A DNA stretch of 54,317 nucleotides from Streptococcus ovis DSM 16829 (GTDB lineage Bacteria; Bacillota; Bacilli; Lactobacillales; Streptococcaceae), in contig NZ_KB904566.1 of the NCBI RefSeq assembly GCF_000380125.1, positions 1 to 54,317 on the forward strand. Reading direction: 5' to 3'. Shown here one piece after another: positions 25,540 to 34,782 of the stretch (position 1 is the stretch's first letter; the number at the start of each line of letters is the position of its first letter). The notes under the pieces were generated by a model. The model made no database searches. It had not been told where the DNA came from and was given only the letters and a program-made list of their open reading frames with translations. Made by a program: the position numbers and the translations under genes.

Positions 25540-27273
25540 ATGAAAAAATATTCGACATTATTGTTATCGTCGGCTGTCTTACTCGCCAGCCTTGCTCAAA
25601 ACTCTCTTGTCTCTGCCCATACCACAACAAGTACAGTGACAAGCACAAGTGAAGCGACCACGGTTCAAGTCTCAACTGAAGTCTCACATGAGGTTTCACA
25701 GCCTGCTACAACAGAAACAACCGCTGTTTCTGCTATAACAGAATTGGCTCCTCAAGCTCCACAAACAATCAGTATGGTTCATTCTCCCATGACAACACAA
25801 CAAAATGGCCAAACTCTTTCCATCTTCTACAATCGATCAGAAGAACAAAAAGGAGCAACCATTCACTATGCTGTCTGGTCTGTTGAAAATGGGCAGGATG
25901 ACCTCAAATGGTACGTTGCTGGAGAAGAACAAACAGATATCCCCCTCTCTGCACATAAAGGTGAAGGGCAATACATGATCCATTCCTACATTACAGTTCA
26001 GGATCGAATGATTTTCTTAGAGGAAAATCGCCCAACTATCACCAAACCCAATCCAAGTATCACAACCGCTATTGCAGAACCTGGAATAGTAGACGTTCAC
26101 ATTCAGCACTTACCAGCAAATCTTGCAGAGGTACGCGTGCCTATCTGGTCTAATCAAAATGGGCAAGATGAGTTACAATGGTACACTGCACACTACAACG
26201 AGGATGGCACCTATTCTGTTCGTGTATTCCTAAAAAATCATAAATTTGACACTGGCACCTACTCTATCCATCTATATGCCAAGGAAACCCCCACTTCTAA
26301 ACTAAACTATATTACCGAGTCTAACATGACTGTGGAAAAAGCCCACATCCCTGCACAGCAAGCTCCCTCTATCTTCTTGAAAGACGTCAACAAAGCTGCG
26401 GGGTCCTATACAGTTGTTGTGAAAGAACAGGCTAACACTAAAAAAATCAAAAAAGTCGATATCGCAACATGGTCAACTGCCAACCAAAGCAATTTAAAAT
26501 GGCGTCATGCTAGTCTTCAAAACGAGGATTACATCACTTCTGTCAACTTCCAAGAACATCAAGGACTAACTGGACACTATCAAAATCACGTCTATGTCAC
26601 CTATGAGGATGGAAGTCGGGTTGGATATATAGCTGAAACGGTTGATTTATCAACCTCTCGATTACCGGTACAATTCTCCAATCAACTAAGTCACACTGGA
26701 AATATGAGTATTACTCTAAAAAATATTTACAGTGACCAAACTGTCAACTACGCTGTTTGGTCTGACGCTAATGGACAAGATGACCTCAAATGGTATGCAG
26801 CTACAAAAGCTTCAGACAAAACTTTTACTGGAAACATTCCTCTAAGCAATCATGTTGGTACTGGAAAATACCATGTTCATGTCTACCAAGGGAATAAAGG
26901 ATTGGGAGCATTTACTATGCATATTAGCCAAGACCAACGAGTACGTGAACCGAATACTTATCCCGTTGGCCAATGTACTTGGGGAGTTAAGGAAATTGCA
27001 CCATGGGTCGGAAATTGGTGGGGAGACGCCAAAATGTGGCCAGCTACAGCTCGCAGGCTAAACTTGAAAACAGGAAATACACCAAAAGTTGGTGCCGTCA
27101 TTTCATGGTCAAACGGCCGTTATGGACATGTGGCTGTGGTCACAGAAGTCGCTAGTCCAACTCGTATTCGTGTAAAAGAATCAAACTACGCTGGACGAAG
27201 CTATGTCGGTGATTTCCGCGGCTGGTTCAACCCCTTTAATGACGGACCGCACACCTATATCTATCCAAATTAA
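25540..27273 (+). CDS. Secreted CHAP-domain murein hydrolase with Bsp-like repeats (LytF-type fratricin)
   Basis: A 577-aa exported protein. It has a signal peptide (1-26), a Ser/Thr-rich linker (about 27-85) and four Bsp-like repeats near 117, 207, 315 and 411 marked by NGQDDLKWY or variants. A C-terminal CHAP domain (about 470-577) has catalytic Cys479 in GQCTWG and His530 in YGHVAVV. This is the architecture of LytF in S. gordonii and S. mutans, a competence-induced hydrolase that lyses siblings or target cells to release DNA. The CHAP domain is a close paralogue of that in pcsB in this window. A cin-box supports competence control. It is one of only two plus-strand genes here and lies inside the pur cluster. 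Confidence 0.85.
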   Translation: MKKYSTLLLSSAVLLASLAQNSLVSAHTTTSTVTSTSEATTVQVSTEVSHEVSQPATTETTAVSAITELAPQAPQTISMVHSPMTTQQNGQTLSIFYNRSEEQKGATIHYAVWSVENGQDDLKWYVAGEEQTDIPLSAHKGEGQYMIHSYITVQDRMIFLEENRPTITKPNPSITTAIAEPGIVDVHIQHLPANLAEVRVPIWSNQNGQDELQWYTAHYNEDGTYSVRVFLKNHKFDTGTYSIHLYAKETPTSKLNYITESNMTVEKAHIPAQQAPSIFLKDVNKAAGSYTVVVKEQANTKKIKKVDIATWSTANQSNLKWRHASLQNEDYITSVNFQEHQGLTGHYQNHVYVTYEDGSRVGYIAETVDLSTSRLPVQFSNQLSHTGNMSITLKNIYSDQTVNYAVWSDANGQDDLKWYAATKASDKTFTGNIPLSNHVGTGKYHVHVYQGNKGLGAFTMHISQDQRVREPNTYPVGQCTWGVKEIAPWVGNWWGDAKMWPATARRLNLKTGNTPKVGAVISWSNGRYGHVAVVTEVASPTRIRVKESNYAGRSYVGDFRGWFNPFNDGPHTYIYPN

Positions 27274-27281
27274 GTACACTA

Positions 27282-27315
27282 AAAAGACTGGGAAAAATAT
27301 CAAACCCAGTCTTTT
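27282..27315. terminator. Bidirectional terminator between lysin and Pip genes
   Basis: AAAAGACTGGG (27282-27292) and CCCAGTCTTTT (27305-27315) form a perfect 11-bp stem with a 12-base loop. T-rich runs lie on both strands. It serves the convergent genes on each side. Confidence 0.88.
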
Positions 27316-27344
27316 CTAATAGCATCTATCTACTAATCTATCTT

Positions 27345-29789
27345 TTATTCGGCTTCTTTTTGGAAAATAGCTAAGCCTAGTCCGCAGAAACCTACAAAGA
27401 ATGCTACCAAAGCAGCGACCTGCCCTCCAATATCTCCTGACATAGAAATCGTTTGACGAAGTCCTGAAACAGCATAGCTGATAGGTAAGAACGGTTGAAT
27501 ACGTTCAAAGAACGTTGGACTCAATTGGATAGGATAGGTGCCAGCGCTAGAACCCAACTGAAGTAATAGGAGAATCATCGCTATAAAGGATCCATAACGA
27601 CTATTCCAACCGATTAGAGCAGTTACTAAGGCCATTAACGTCCATGCAATTAAAATAGTAAAGCACAGTGTTTCAAAAGAATGCGCTGGTTTGATACCCA
27701 TCAAATAGATGGCTCCAAATAACAGAATAGCAGCAGCTGTGGCAATCGCACCATTAAAGAATAGCTTGCTTTTAGCCCACGTGAAACGATTAGAGAAGTT
27801 CTTTCCATCCAATGATTTGGCAAAAATGACATTAGCAGATATGGCCACTACCATCAGAGAGACTGCCATCATGTATGGAGCTAAACCAACGCCATTGGTT
27901 GCAACCTGATCCCCATCTCTCTTCCTTGTCTTCACGGGAGCTGAGACTGCCTTGGCATTGTTCTCTGATATCGATACAAGAGACAGTTGGTTACTAGCAT
28001 CTTGTAACGAATCACTCAATGCACCAAGCCCTCCTGCCAGACTAACAAGTCCCTCACTTAACTGTCGATTTCCATTTTCTAATTGCCCTGTTCCGCCAGT
28101 GAGTTGATTCGCTCCATCTACCAAGCTTCGGCTGCCGTTCACCAAGATTATAGAATTCTCGTTTAATTTATCTAAACCAGACGATAGTTTCTGACTCCCA
28201 GTCGTCAATTCTCCGCCATTTCTCACTAATTTCTGACCTCCTGTTGCCAATTGATCAACGGCGCTTGAATAGACTGTCAATCCATTTTCTAATTGGATCG
28301 TCCCTTGAGTCACCTTCTCTTGAAGAAGTCCTACACCTGTTGCGACTTGTTGGCTCGCGGGACTAATTTGTTCACTCACTGCAGTATGAACTTGGTCCAA
28401 TCCAGCCAGTAATTTTCCTAAAGCAGTCGTAGCACCCGGTAAGGCTTTCTGAGATTGACCATCGATTTGACGAATCCCCGCTTGAAGCTGTGACAATTGA
28501 ACACTCACTTGCTCAATAATACTTAGAGATTCTTTCATTGTTCCAACATCTTCTAAGATAGCCTGAGCTTGATCTGCTAGACTAGAAGGACTTTGAGAAA
28601 TAGCAGTGCTCATTTCTGCTTGCTGGTCAGCAGTCAGGGCTTGATAGGCACTGGTAGCTTGGACAGCGGATAAACTCGCTCTCTTATCTGCTTCCGCAGC
28701 TGATAGAATTCCTTGTGCCTGAGTCGCTATATCCGTTAACATCTCCGATACACTCCCACTGTCAACTTGACCTGTCATCCCTGAAACAGATGTTGATAAT
28801 TGTGTGATAGCAGCTTGTAATGCCGGTAAACCATCAATTAATTGATGAATTTGCTCACGCTCTTCTTGGGATACGTTACTTGCTTGCGATAATTGAGTCA
28901 AGCCACTTGCTAACCGAGTAGTCCCATCTACCAACGGTTGCATCTCAGTTGATCCTTTCGTCAATTGATGAGCCCCATTTAACAGTGCTGCGGAATTTTC
29001 GCTGATTTTTTGTACACCTACTGCCAATTGAGTCGTTCCGTCAGTATAACGTGACACACCGTTGGATAATTGCTCTGCTCCTGGTGCTAATTGTGCCACA
29101 CCATGTGTATACGTCGTCAATCCATCTCCCAAACGACTAGCCCCCTCGGATACAGTAACCGTCCCTTGCGTTAAAGTAGATAGACCATTTCCTAACTCCA
29201 GCTGACCACTTTGCAAACGCTGGCTACCAGATAAAAGTTTGTCACCACCCGCACTAGCATCCTTCATGCCAGACTGCAGATGTTGTAAACTTTGAAAAAC
29301 AGAACCAGTATATGTTTCCGTAATTGTCTCTGAAACTGTCTCTTTGAGTGATGTCATTGCAGAGTCACTCATTTTTGCTGCAACAAAACTATGCCCCTTT
29401 GAAGTTTGATACACAATCTCTAACTTCTGAGGATTCTCTGTCAATAAAGTTGTCGCCTTTGTAGAAAGATCCCGAGGTAAGGTCACAATCATATAATAAT
29501 CGCCTGATTTTAAACCAGCCTCTGCCTCATTTTTTGAGACAAAGTGAAAATCTAACTCTTTACTATCTTTCATTTTTCTAACCATATCTGTACCAATCGT
29601 CAATGTCTGACCATTCAATTGTGCAGATTGGTCTTGATTAACGACTGCTACTGGTAAATGATCTAAGCGTCCGTAGGGATCCCACATAGACGACAGAAAA
29701 ATTAAATTGTAAAGAGCAGGAATAAGCGAGATACCTATGATGGTCACCCACAATTTAATCTTTTTTAGTTTTTCTAACTTTTTCAACAA
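27345..29789 (-). CDS. YhgE/Pip-family membrane protein
   Basis: An 814-aa protein of the YhgE/Pip (phage infection protein) family. There is one N-terminal membrane segment (about 12-34, IKLWVTIIGISLIPALYNLI) and a long extracellular helical region. That region (about 35-615) has many heptad-like repeats of the LxxGxxxLxxG type (e.g. QLAVGVQKISENSAALLNGA). About five C-terminal segments (about 630-810) complete it, as in ABC-2-type permeases. Relatives include lactococcal Pip (phage receptor role) and type VII secretion-like EsaA proteins. The transported substrate is unknown. A divergent TetR gene beside it probably controls it. Confidence 0.88.
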   Translation of the reverse strand: MLKKLEKLKKIKLWVTIIGISLIPALYNLIFLSSMWDPYGRLDHLPVAVVNQDQSAQLNGQTLTIGTDMVRKMKDSKELDFHFVSKNEAEAGLKSGDYYMIVTLPRDLSTKATTLLTENPQKLEIVYQTSKGHSFVAAKMSDSAMTSLKETVSETITETYTGSVFQSLQHLQSGMKDASAGGDKLLSGSQRLQSGQLELGNGLSTLTQGTVTVSEGASRLGDGLTTYTHGVAQLAPGAEQLSNGVSRYTDGTTQLAVGVQKISENSAALLNGAHQLTKGSTEMQPLVDGTTRLASGLTQLSQASNVSQEEREQIHQLIDGLPALQAAITQLSTSVSGMTGQVDSGSVSEMLTDIATQAQGILSAAEADKRASLSAVQATSAYQALTADQQAEMSTAISQSPSSLADQAQAILEDVGTMKESLSIIEQVSVQLSQLQAGIRQIDGQSQKALPGATTALGKLLAGLDQVHTAVSEQISPASQQVATGVGLLQEKVTQGTIQLENGLTVYSSAVDQLATGGQKLVRNGGELTTGSQKLSSGLDKLNENSIILVNGSRSLVDGANQLTGGTGQLENGNRQLSEGLVSLAGGLGALSDSLQDASNQLSLVSISENNAKAVSAPVKTRKRDGDQVATNGVGLAPYMMAVSLMVVAISANVIFAKSLDGKNFSNRFTWAKSKLFFNGAIATAAAILLFGAIYLMGIKPAHSFETLCFTILIAWTLMALVTALIGWNSRYGSFIAMILLLLQLGSSAGTYPIQLSPTFFERIQPFLPISYAVSGLRQTISMSGDIGGQVAALVAFFVGFCGLGLAIFQKEAE

Positions 29790-29825
29790 TCACCACTCCT
29801 TTTTTGGACGCCGTGTCCATTTTAT

Positions 29826-29888
29826 GATAGACTCTATTATACAAGTTCAAAAAGAAGAATCAAGTGTCAACTAAACTTTTTAGACACT
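29826..29888. promoter_or_regulatory. Divergent promoter region with TetR operator candidate
   Basis: For the Pip gene (minus) TTGATT (29858-29863), 16 bases and TATAAT (29836-29841) make a good promoter. AGTGTC (29863-29868) and GACACT (29883-29888) form a 26-bp inverted repeat with an inner CTAAA/TTTAG that overlaps its -35 end and lies just before tetR. This is where an autoregulating TetR would bind. Confidence 0.6.
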
Positions 29889-29918
29889 CTGTACAAAAAT
29901 GTGGAATAGGAAAGAAAT

Positions 29919-30452
29919 ATGACCGGCGACAATCGAAAAGAAAATACCAAAAAAGCACTTCTTCATGCGATGGTAACTTGCTTAGAAAAGAAGAATTTTA
30001 ATGACATTACCACCATCGAATTAGCCCGAACTGCAGGAATCAGCCGATCAAGCTTTTATACTCATTATAAAGATAAGTATGATATGGTTGAACACTATCA
30101 GCAAACTTTTTTTACAAAGTTGGAGGACATCATCCTATCCCATGATGGCGACAAAGCCACCGCTCTCTTAGAGATGTTTACTCTTTTAGCAAAAGATGAA
30201 TTATTATCCGCTCTTTTAAGCCCTAATGGAACGCAAGAATTACAAAATTTTATCCTCAATAAAGTCCGCCTGCTCCTATCTAAAGATTTAGGGAAAACAT
30301 TTAATCCTCATATTCTAGATCCCACCGAAAAAGACTATACAAGCATTTATTTCTCTCATGCCATCGTCGGAATCTGTCAAGCTTGGATCAGTAATGGTAA
30401 AAAAGAAAGCCCGAGTGAGATGACAAACTTCTTAATGAAACTGTTACCATAA
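29919..30452 (+). CDS. TetR-family transcriptional regulator
   Basis: A 177-aa protein. The N-terminal helix-turn-helix (about 28-60, ITTIELARTAGISRSSFYTH then YKDKYDMVEHY) is typical TetR, and the C-terminal part is a helical ligand domain. It is transcribed away from the YhgE/Pip gene, the usual arrangement of a repressor and its exporter target. It ends in a hairpin terminator. The ligand is unknown. Confidence 0.9.
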   Translation: MTGDNRKENTKKALLHAMVTCLEKKNFNDITTIELARTAGISRSSFYTHYKDKYDMVEHYQQTFFTKLEDIILSHDGDKATALLEMFTLLAKDELLSALLSPNGTQELQNFILNKVRLLLSKDLGKTFNPHILDPTEKDYTSIYFSHAIVGICQAWISNGKKESPSEMTNFLMKLLP

Positions 30453-30514
30453 ATCCCAATTCACTGAGTTGGGATTTTTTTACTTAAAAATCCTAATTCG
30501 TAAGAACTAGGATT
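30452..30514. terminator. Back-to-back terminators of tetR and the oxidoreductase
   Basis: AATCCCAA (30452-30459) and TTGGGATT (30469-30476), followed by a T-run, end tetR on the plus strand. AATCCTA (30489-30495) and TAGGATT (30508-30514), followed on the minus strand by TTTTTAAG, end the oxidoreductase gene. Confidence 0.82.
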
Positions 30515-30587
30515 CAATCACTCTATTAAAAATTGGGAGACAGACTACAGACTGATTTATGAGCAAATAAATGCAAGTTCTACTTCT

Positions 30588-31574
30588 CTAGTTTTCTTCC
30601 TCTGGGTAAGTCATGCCCCATTCCCTGCGGAGCTGTGTCATCATCGCCATGACATCACGGGTATAATCAAGATACATGTGATTTTCAATACCTGCGACAG
30701 CTTTTTCCATATCCGCCACTTCATAAGAAAGGGCCTGTGCGGTGTCACCAGCTTCAATCACTTCTTGGTGACCATCCTCAGTGTAAGTAATGACCGCCTT
30801 TTGCCCACGAGGGTACTCGTAGAGCTCGATGTAACCTTTATCGTAAGCGATGGTTCCACGTTTTGGCTGCTTGGCGTGAAGGCTAAGCGCAATCGTCGCC
30901 ATCTCCCCTTCAGCATTGGTCAGAAGAATCCCCACCTGCTCATCCACACCAGTCGGCGCCAACTTGACTTGAGAAACCATCTGATTTGGGGTAGAACTCA
31001 TGAACCAACGGACAAAAGAAAGCGCATAAACACCGATGTCAAGTAAAGCACCGCCTGCTAGCTCTCGGCTGAAAAAGCGATTGGTCATGTCATATTCTTT
31101 ATAGCTACCAAAGTTCATCTGAATCAGCTTGAGCTCACCCAACTTGCCAGAAGCCACCACTTCTGACAGCTTACGGTAAATCGGCATATGGAAAATAGTC
31201 ATAGCCTCCGCCAATACCACATGATTTTCTTCTGCTAAAGCAATCGCTTCTGCCAATTCCTCCGAGTTCAGCGTGATCGACTTCTCACAAAGCACATGTT
31301 TCCCATTTGCCAAAGCCTTTCGCAAGAAATTGATATGGGTGTTATGCGGCGTTGAGATGTAAATGATGTCCACCTCAGGATCCTCAAAAACCTCATCAAT
31401 CACTTCATAAACTTTCTCAATCCCATATTTTTGGGCAAAAGCTACACCCTTATCATAGGTCCGGTTGGCAACCGAGTAAAGTTTTCTGCCTTGACTCTCC
31501 AAAGCTTGCGCTAACTCATTCGCAATCACACCCGTCCCCAATGTCGCCCAGTTGTACTGTTTAGTTTCTGTCAT
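30588..31574 (-). CDS. Gfo/Idh/MocA-family oxidoreductase
   Basis: A 328-aa NAD(P)-dependent dehydrogenase. The N-terminal Rossmann fold has NWATLGTGVIANELAQAL. YISTPHNTHINFLRKALANG and HVLCEKSITLNSEELAEAI follow, the latter carrying the lysine of the family EKP-type motif. A C-terminal alpha/beta domain holds GGALLDIGVYAL. The family oxidises sugars, inositol or related diols; the substrate here cannot be told. It is a monocistronic unit with its own terminator and has no pathway link to the pur genes around it. Confidence 0.88.
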   Translation of the reverse strand: MTETKQYNWATLGTGVIANELAQALESQGRKLYSVANRTYDKGVAFAQKYGIEKVYEVIDEVFEDPEVDIIYISTPHNTHINFLRKALANGKHVLCEKSITLNSEELAEAIALAEENHVVLAEAMTIFHMPIYRKLSEVVASGKLGELKLIQMNFGSYKEYDMTNRFFSRELAGGALLDIGVYALSFVRWFMSSTPNQMVSQVKLAPTGVDEQVGILLTNAEGEMATIALSLHAKQPKRGTIAYDKGYIELYEYPRGQKAVITYTEDGHQEVIEAGDTAQALSYEVADMEKAVAGIENHMYLDYTRDVMAMMTQLRREWGMTYPEEEN

Positions 31575-31633
31575 GATGACCTCCTGTGAGTTTCTGGTTT
31601 CATTATAGCAAAAAACAAGCCAGACAGCTTGTT

Positions 31634-31897
31634 TTAGTAGATTTCTTTACGATGTCCGACTGCAAAAATTTCAATCACAATGTCATCGTCATAAATCTTG
31701 GCTAGGATGCGATAAAGTCCGACACGATAGTGCCTCTTATAGGAGCAATTAGCAGCTAAACCTTTGCCATGCTGGCGAGGGTTATCAGTATTCGCTAAAT
31801 GCTTATCAATCCAATACAAAATTGTAGAACGAGTGAAAGCATCTAATTTCTTGAGTTGCTTGACTGCTTTTTTGGTATAAGTTACCTGATAACTCAT
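31634..31897 (-). CDS. RelE/YafQ-type toxin
   Basis: An 87-aa protein with the RelE fold pattern: VTYTKKAVKQLKKLDAFTRS, then KHLANTDNPRQHGKGLAANC, RHYRVGLYRILAKIYDDDIV and a C-terminal IFAVGHRKEIY. RelE-type toxins are ribosome-dependent mRNA interferases, and the basic and tyrosine residues near the end fit that role. The start overlaps the antitoxin stop by 4 bases (ATGA), the usual coupling. Confidence 0.88.
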   Translation of the reverse strand: MSYQVTYTKKAVKQLKKLDAFTRSTILYWIDKHLANTDNPRQHGKGLAANCSYKRHYRVGLYRILAKIYDDDIVIEIFAVGHRKEIY

Positions 31898-32109
31898 AGA
31901 CCGAATTCCTTCATCAGTTCTTCATGGGAAATTCTCACCCCATCATCCTCTGCCATCGCTTGACGAAGTACTTGTAGGTCATATTCATCTTCGATTTTCT
32001 CCAACATGGCCTGACGCGCAAATTCTGAAATGGTCAAACCGTGTACTTGGATATATTTCTTAATCAATTCACCATCTTGGTCATTGATACGTAGTGTCAT
32101 TGTTGCCAT
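31894..32109 (-). CDS. RelB-type antitoxin
   Basis: A 71-aa protein starting MATMTLRINDQDGELIKKYI at 32109 behind AGAGGT. A longer in-frame start at 32169 would cover the promoter and is rejected. The N-terminal ribbon-helix-helix (MTLRIND, LTISEFARQAMLEKIEDEYD) binds DNA, and the acidic C-terminus (ISHEELMKEFGL) would wrap the toxin. It is the first gene of the pair and is preceded by a strong promoter with a palindromic operator. Confidence 0.88.
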   Translation of the reverse strand: MATMTLRINDQDGELIKKYIQVHGLTISEFARQAMLEKIEDEYDLQVLRQAMAEDDGVRISHEELMKEFGL

Positions 32110-32123
32110 ATTTTTTACCTCTT

Positions 32124-32169
32124 GAATACTTTGTATTCTCATTGTAAGACATTCTCCTCCCTTTGTCAA
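32124..32169 (-). promoter_or_regulatory. Toxin-antitoxin promoter and operator
   Basis: TTGACA (32164-32169), a 17-base spacer and TACAAT (32141-32146) form a near-consensus promoter. The palindrome GAATAC-TTT-GTATTC (32124-32138) covers the expected start of transcription, placed for repression by the RelB-RelE complex. Confidence 0.75.
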
Positions 32170-32212
32170 AAGTTTCTTATACTTACTTTATTCGGAATTG
32201 GGGGAGAAAAAT

Positions 32213-32234
32213 ACCCCAGCAAGAATGCTGGGGT
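32213..32234 (-). terminator. purH terminator
   Basis: ACCCCAGCA (32213-32221) and TGCTGGGGT (32226-32234) form a perfect 9-bp GC-rich stem with an AGAA loop, followed on the minus strand by ATTTTTC. It closes the purC-to-purH transcript ahead of the toxin-antitoxin genes. Confidence 0.88.
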
Positions 32235-32254
32235 GCTCTGCTATTTACTGAATC

Positions 32255-33802
32255 TTAATGTCTAAAATGTCTCACACCTGTAAACACCATGGTGATGCCG
32301 TGCTTGTCTGCCGCGTCGATGGAGTCTTGGTCGCGGACGGAGCCGCCCGGTTGGACGATGGCTTTGATGCCTGCGGCTGCGATTTCTTCGATGTTATCCG
32401 CAAATGGGAAGAAGGCATCTGAGGCGAGGACTGCGCCGTCAAGGCGGTCTTTGGCTTGCTCAATCGCGATACGGACTGACGCCACACGGTTGGTCTGACC
32501 AGGTCCGACACCGAGGGTCATGTGGTCGTTGGCAATCAAGATACCGTTTGATTTGACATACTTGATGGCTTTCCAGGCAAACTCAAGAGCGACTTGCTCA
32601 CGCGCATCTGGTTGACGTTTAGTCACAACTTGCCAGTCAGCTGGATTTTCCTTGATGACATCTTGGTTTTGCACCAACATACCGCCCACAACACCTGTGT
32701 ATTCTGCTTCCACTTCACTCGCTTCTTGCGCGTCAAATGGCAATTCGAGGATACGCAAGTTTTTCTTTTTATTGGTCAAAATAGCTAGCGCTTCTGCTGA
32801 ATAACTTGGTGCAATGATGATTTCTAAGAAAATCGGATGCATTTTTTCAGCGGTAGCCGCATCCACCTCACGGTTGAGAACGACAATTCCACCGAAAATC
32901 GAAACTGGGTCAGCAGCGTAAGCATTGTCCCAAGCTCCTTCAATGGTGTTCGCCTGACCGATGCCACAAGGGTTCATGTGCTTGAGCGCCACAACTGTCG
33001 GACGGTCAGTAAAGTCACGGATAATACGGATGGCCGCATCGGCATCGCGGATGTTATTGAATGAAAGCTCCTTACCGTTGAGCTGCTTGGCTGACGCAAT
33101 CGAATAATCCGTCGGAATCGCAGATTGATAGAAATCCGCATCCTGCTGTGGATTTTCACCGTAGCGCATTGGCTGTTTGAGGTCGTAAGTGATGGTTAAT
33201 TTTTCAGGCTTGGTTTCACCGACTTGAGCTGTGAAATAATCCGCAATCAAGGCATCATAAGCTGCTGTGTGACGGTAAACTTTAGCTGCCAAACGTTGAC
33301 GAGTAGCGTAAGTCGTTTCACCATCTGCCTTGAGTTCATCTAGCACCACCGCATAATCAGCTGGATCCACGACAACAGTTACGCTAGTATGGTTTTTCGC
33401 TGCTGAACGGAGCATAGAAGGTCCACCGATGTCGATATTTTCCACGGCCAAATCATAGGTCACATCTGGACGCAAGATGGTCTCTTTGAATGGATAAAGG
33501 TTGACCACCACAAGGTCAATCAAACCAATCTCATGTTGCTTAGCAGCTTGCAAATGACTGTCCAAATCACGGCGAGCCAACAGTCCACCGTGGATTTTCG
33601 GATGGAGGGTCTTAACACGACCATCCATCATTTCAGGGAAACCTGTCACATCGTCGATAGCGATAGTAGCTACCCCAGCATTATCAAGAGCAGTTTTTGT
33701 GCCACCAGTTGAGATAATCTTCCAACCAAGGGCTGTCAATTCTTGGGCAAAGTCCACAATGCCCGCTTTGTCAGATACACTGATCAGTGCACGTTTTGTC
33801 AT
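32255..33802 (-). CDS. purH: Bifunctional AICAR transformylase/IMP cyclohydrolase
   Basis: A 515-aa enzyme for the last two steps to IMP. The N-terminal MGS-like cyclohydrolase domain ([34 protein letters not shown]) is followed by the transformylase domain with [10 protein letters not shown] and [11 protein letters not shown], where the Lys-His pair is catalytic. It ends [13 protein letters not shown] 55-aa membrane gene precedes it by 5 bases. Confidence 0.98.
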   Translation of the reverse strand: MTKRALISVSDKAGIVDFAQELTALGWKIISTGGTKTALDNAGVATIAIDDVTGFPEMMDGRVKTLHPKIHGGLLARRDLDSHLQAAKQHEIGLIDLVVVNLYPFKETILRPDVTYDLAVENIDIGGPSMLRSAAKNHTSVTVVVDPADYAVVLDELKADGETTYATRQRLAAKVYRHTAAYDALIADYFTAQVGETKPEKLTITYDLKQPMRYGENPQQDADFYQSAIPTDYSIASAKQLNGKELSFNNIRDADAAIRIIRDFTDRPTVVALKHMNPCGIGQANTIEGAWDNAYAADPVSIFGGIVVLNREVDAATAEKMHPIFLEIIIAPSYSAEALAILTNKKKNLRILELPFDAQEASEVEAEYTGVVGGMLVQNQDVIKENPADWQVVTKRQPDAREQVALEFAWKAIKYVKSNGILIANDHMTLGVGPGQTNRVASVRIAIEQAKDRLDGAVLASDAFFPFADNIEEIAAAGIKAIVQPGGSVRDQDSIDAADKHGITMVFTGVRHFRH

Positions 33803-33807
33803 GATGT

Positions 33808-33975
33808 CTATTTCCTATCTATATATTTTCTGATTATTGTCAAAATACCACTAGCAATAAATGCTGCAACAAATATATGCCAAAATCCAAGTTCGTTAAA
33901 AACAAGAACAGCTATCCAAAATACAACGATGAAAACAGTCATTGTCATCAACAAACTTACAAAGAATTTTTTCAT
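33808..33975 (-). CDS. Small two-TM membrane protein in the pur operon
   Basis: A 55-codon frame starting [20 protein letters not shown] behind AGGA at good spacing. It contains two hydrophobic segments (about 5-26 and 30-47), a short FNELGFWH turn and a basic end, IIRKYIDRK. Its stop is 5 bases before the purH start, so the two are likely co-translated. It is unrecognised. Being short, it is easily missed. Confidence 0.65.
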   Translation of the reverse strand: MKKFFVSLLMTMTVFIVVFWIAVLVFNELGFWHIFVAAFIASGILTIIRKYIDRK

Positions 33976-34005
33976 TTATTTGTCCTACTTCCAATGTTTC
34001 TATTT

Positions 34006-34761
34006 CTACCAATCCATTTCATAAGCTCTGTATTCATGTGAAAATTCATAGCCGAGTTTTTCTGCTAAATCTAACGAAATCTTCATATGGGCATCCCAAC
34101 TAGGATAAAGCCCTCTATCTAAACAGGTTAATATTAGTTCAGCTGCGACAGCTTTTGCCAGACCCTTTCGCCTAAAATCAGGGTGAGTATCTATCTCAAT
34201 TTCAATCCCATTTTTATAGGTTGAGTAGGACGAGGCCCCAGCTACTAGCTTTCCTTGGTAAATGGCAACAACTCCTAATCCAAGTTGAGCGTAGTGCTTA
34301 TAATCATCGTAATTCGCGACCAAATCTTGCGACCATTCTTCAACCAAACAAGCTTTATATAGCTGTTCATCAATCAATTGCAATTCAAAATCTACTGGCA
34401 AATTAGTTGCTAACTGTGCTAGCTGCTCACAGTCAAATTGGGTGTCCTTCTTAGTTGCATAGCGAGTAAAAGCATGAGCTTTTGATCCATATATTGCTTC
34501 TATCAAATCCGACCATCCTTGATGCTGAGGAACAAGAATAATGTCCTCTCCTTGACAAGATTCGAGCAATTCTATATTTGGTTGGCCTGCTAGAAAACCA
34601 AAAGAAGCGAGTCTTCCTAGTTTTGCCAAGGCTGATTGGGGGTTGTCAGAGTCATCAACCCAAATCTCTCCCATCACTCCCTGCAAGCAAGACCAAATCA
34701 TGGTTTCTTGCCAATCAGAAAAAAGAGTTTCTGCGAGAATTGGGACAGAGAGGTGCATCAT
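34006..34761 (-). CDS. GNAT-family acetyltransferase
   Basis: A protein of about 251 aa. The C-terminal half has the GNAT coenzyme A fold: GVVAIYQGKLVAGASSYSTY, then IEIEIDTHPDFRRKGLAKAV, with the pyrophosphate-binding R-R-K-G-L-A motif. The N-terminal half resembles the GNAT_acetyltr_2 group found in Firmicutes. The substrate is unknown. The start is placed at ATG 34761 (or 34758) since an upstream TTG is too close to the AGGAG. It lies in the pur transcript between vanZ-like and purH genes. Confidence 0.82.
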   Translation of the reverse strand: MMHLSVPILAETLFSDWQETMIWSCLQGVMGEIWVDDSDNPQSALAKLGRLASFGFLAGQPNIELLESCQGEDIILVPQHQGWSDLIEAIYGSKAHAFTRYATKKDTQFDCEQLAQLATNLPVDFELQLIDEQLYKACLVEEWSQDLVANYDDYKHYAQLGLGVVAIYQGKLVAGASSYSTYKNGIEIEIDTHPDFRRKGLAKAVAAELILTCLDRGLYPSWDAHMKISLDLAEKLGYEFSHEYRAYEMDW

Positions 34762-34782
34762 AATCCACAACTCCTTTCTTAA

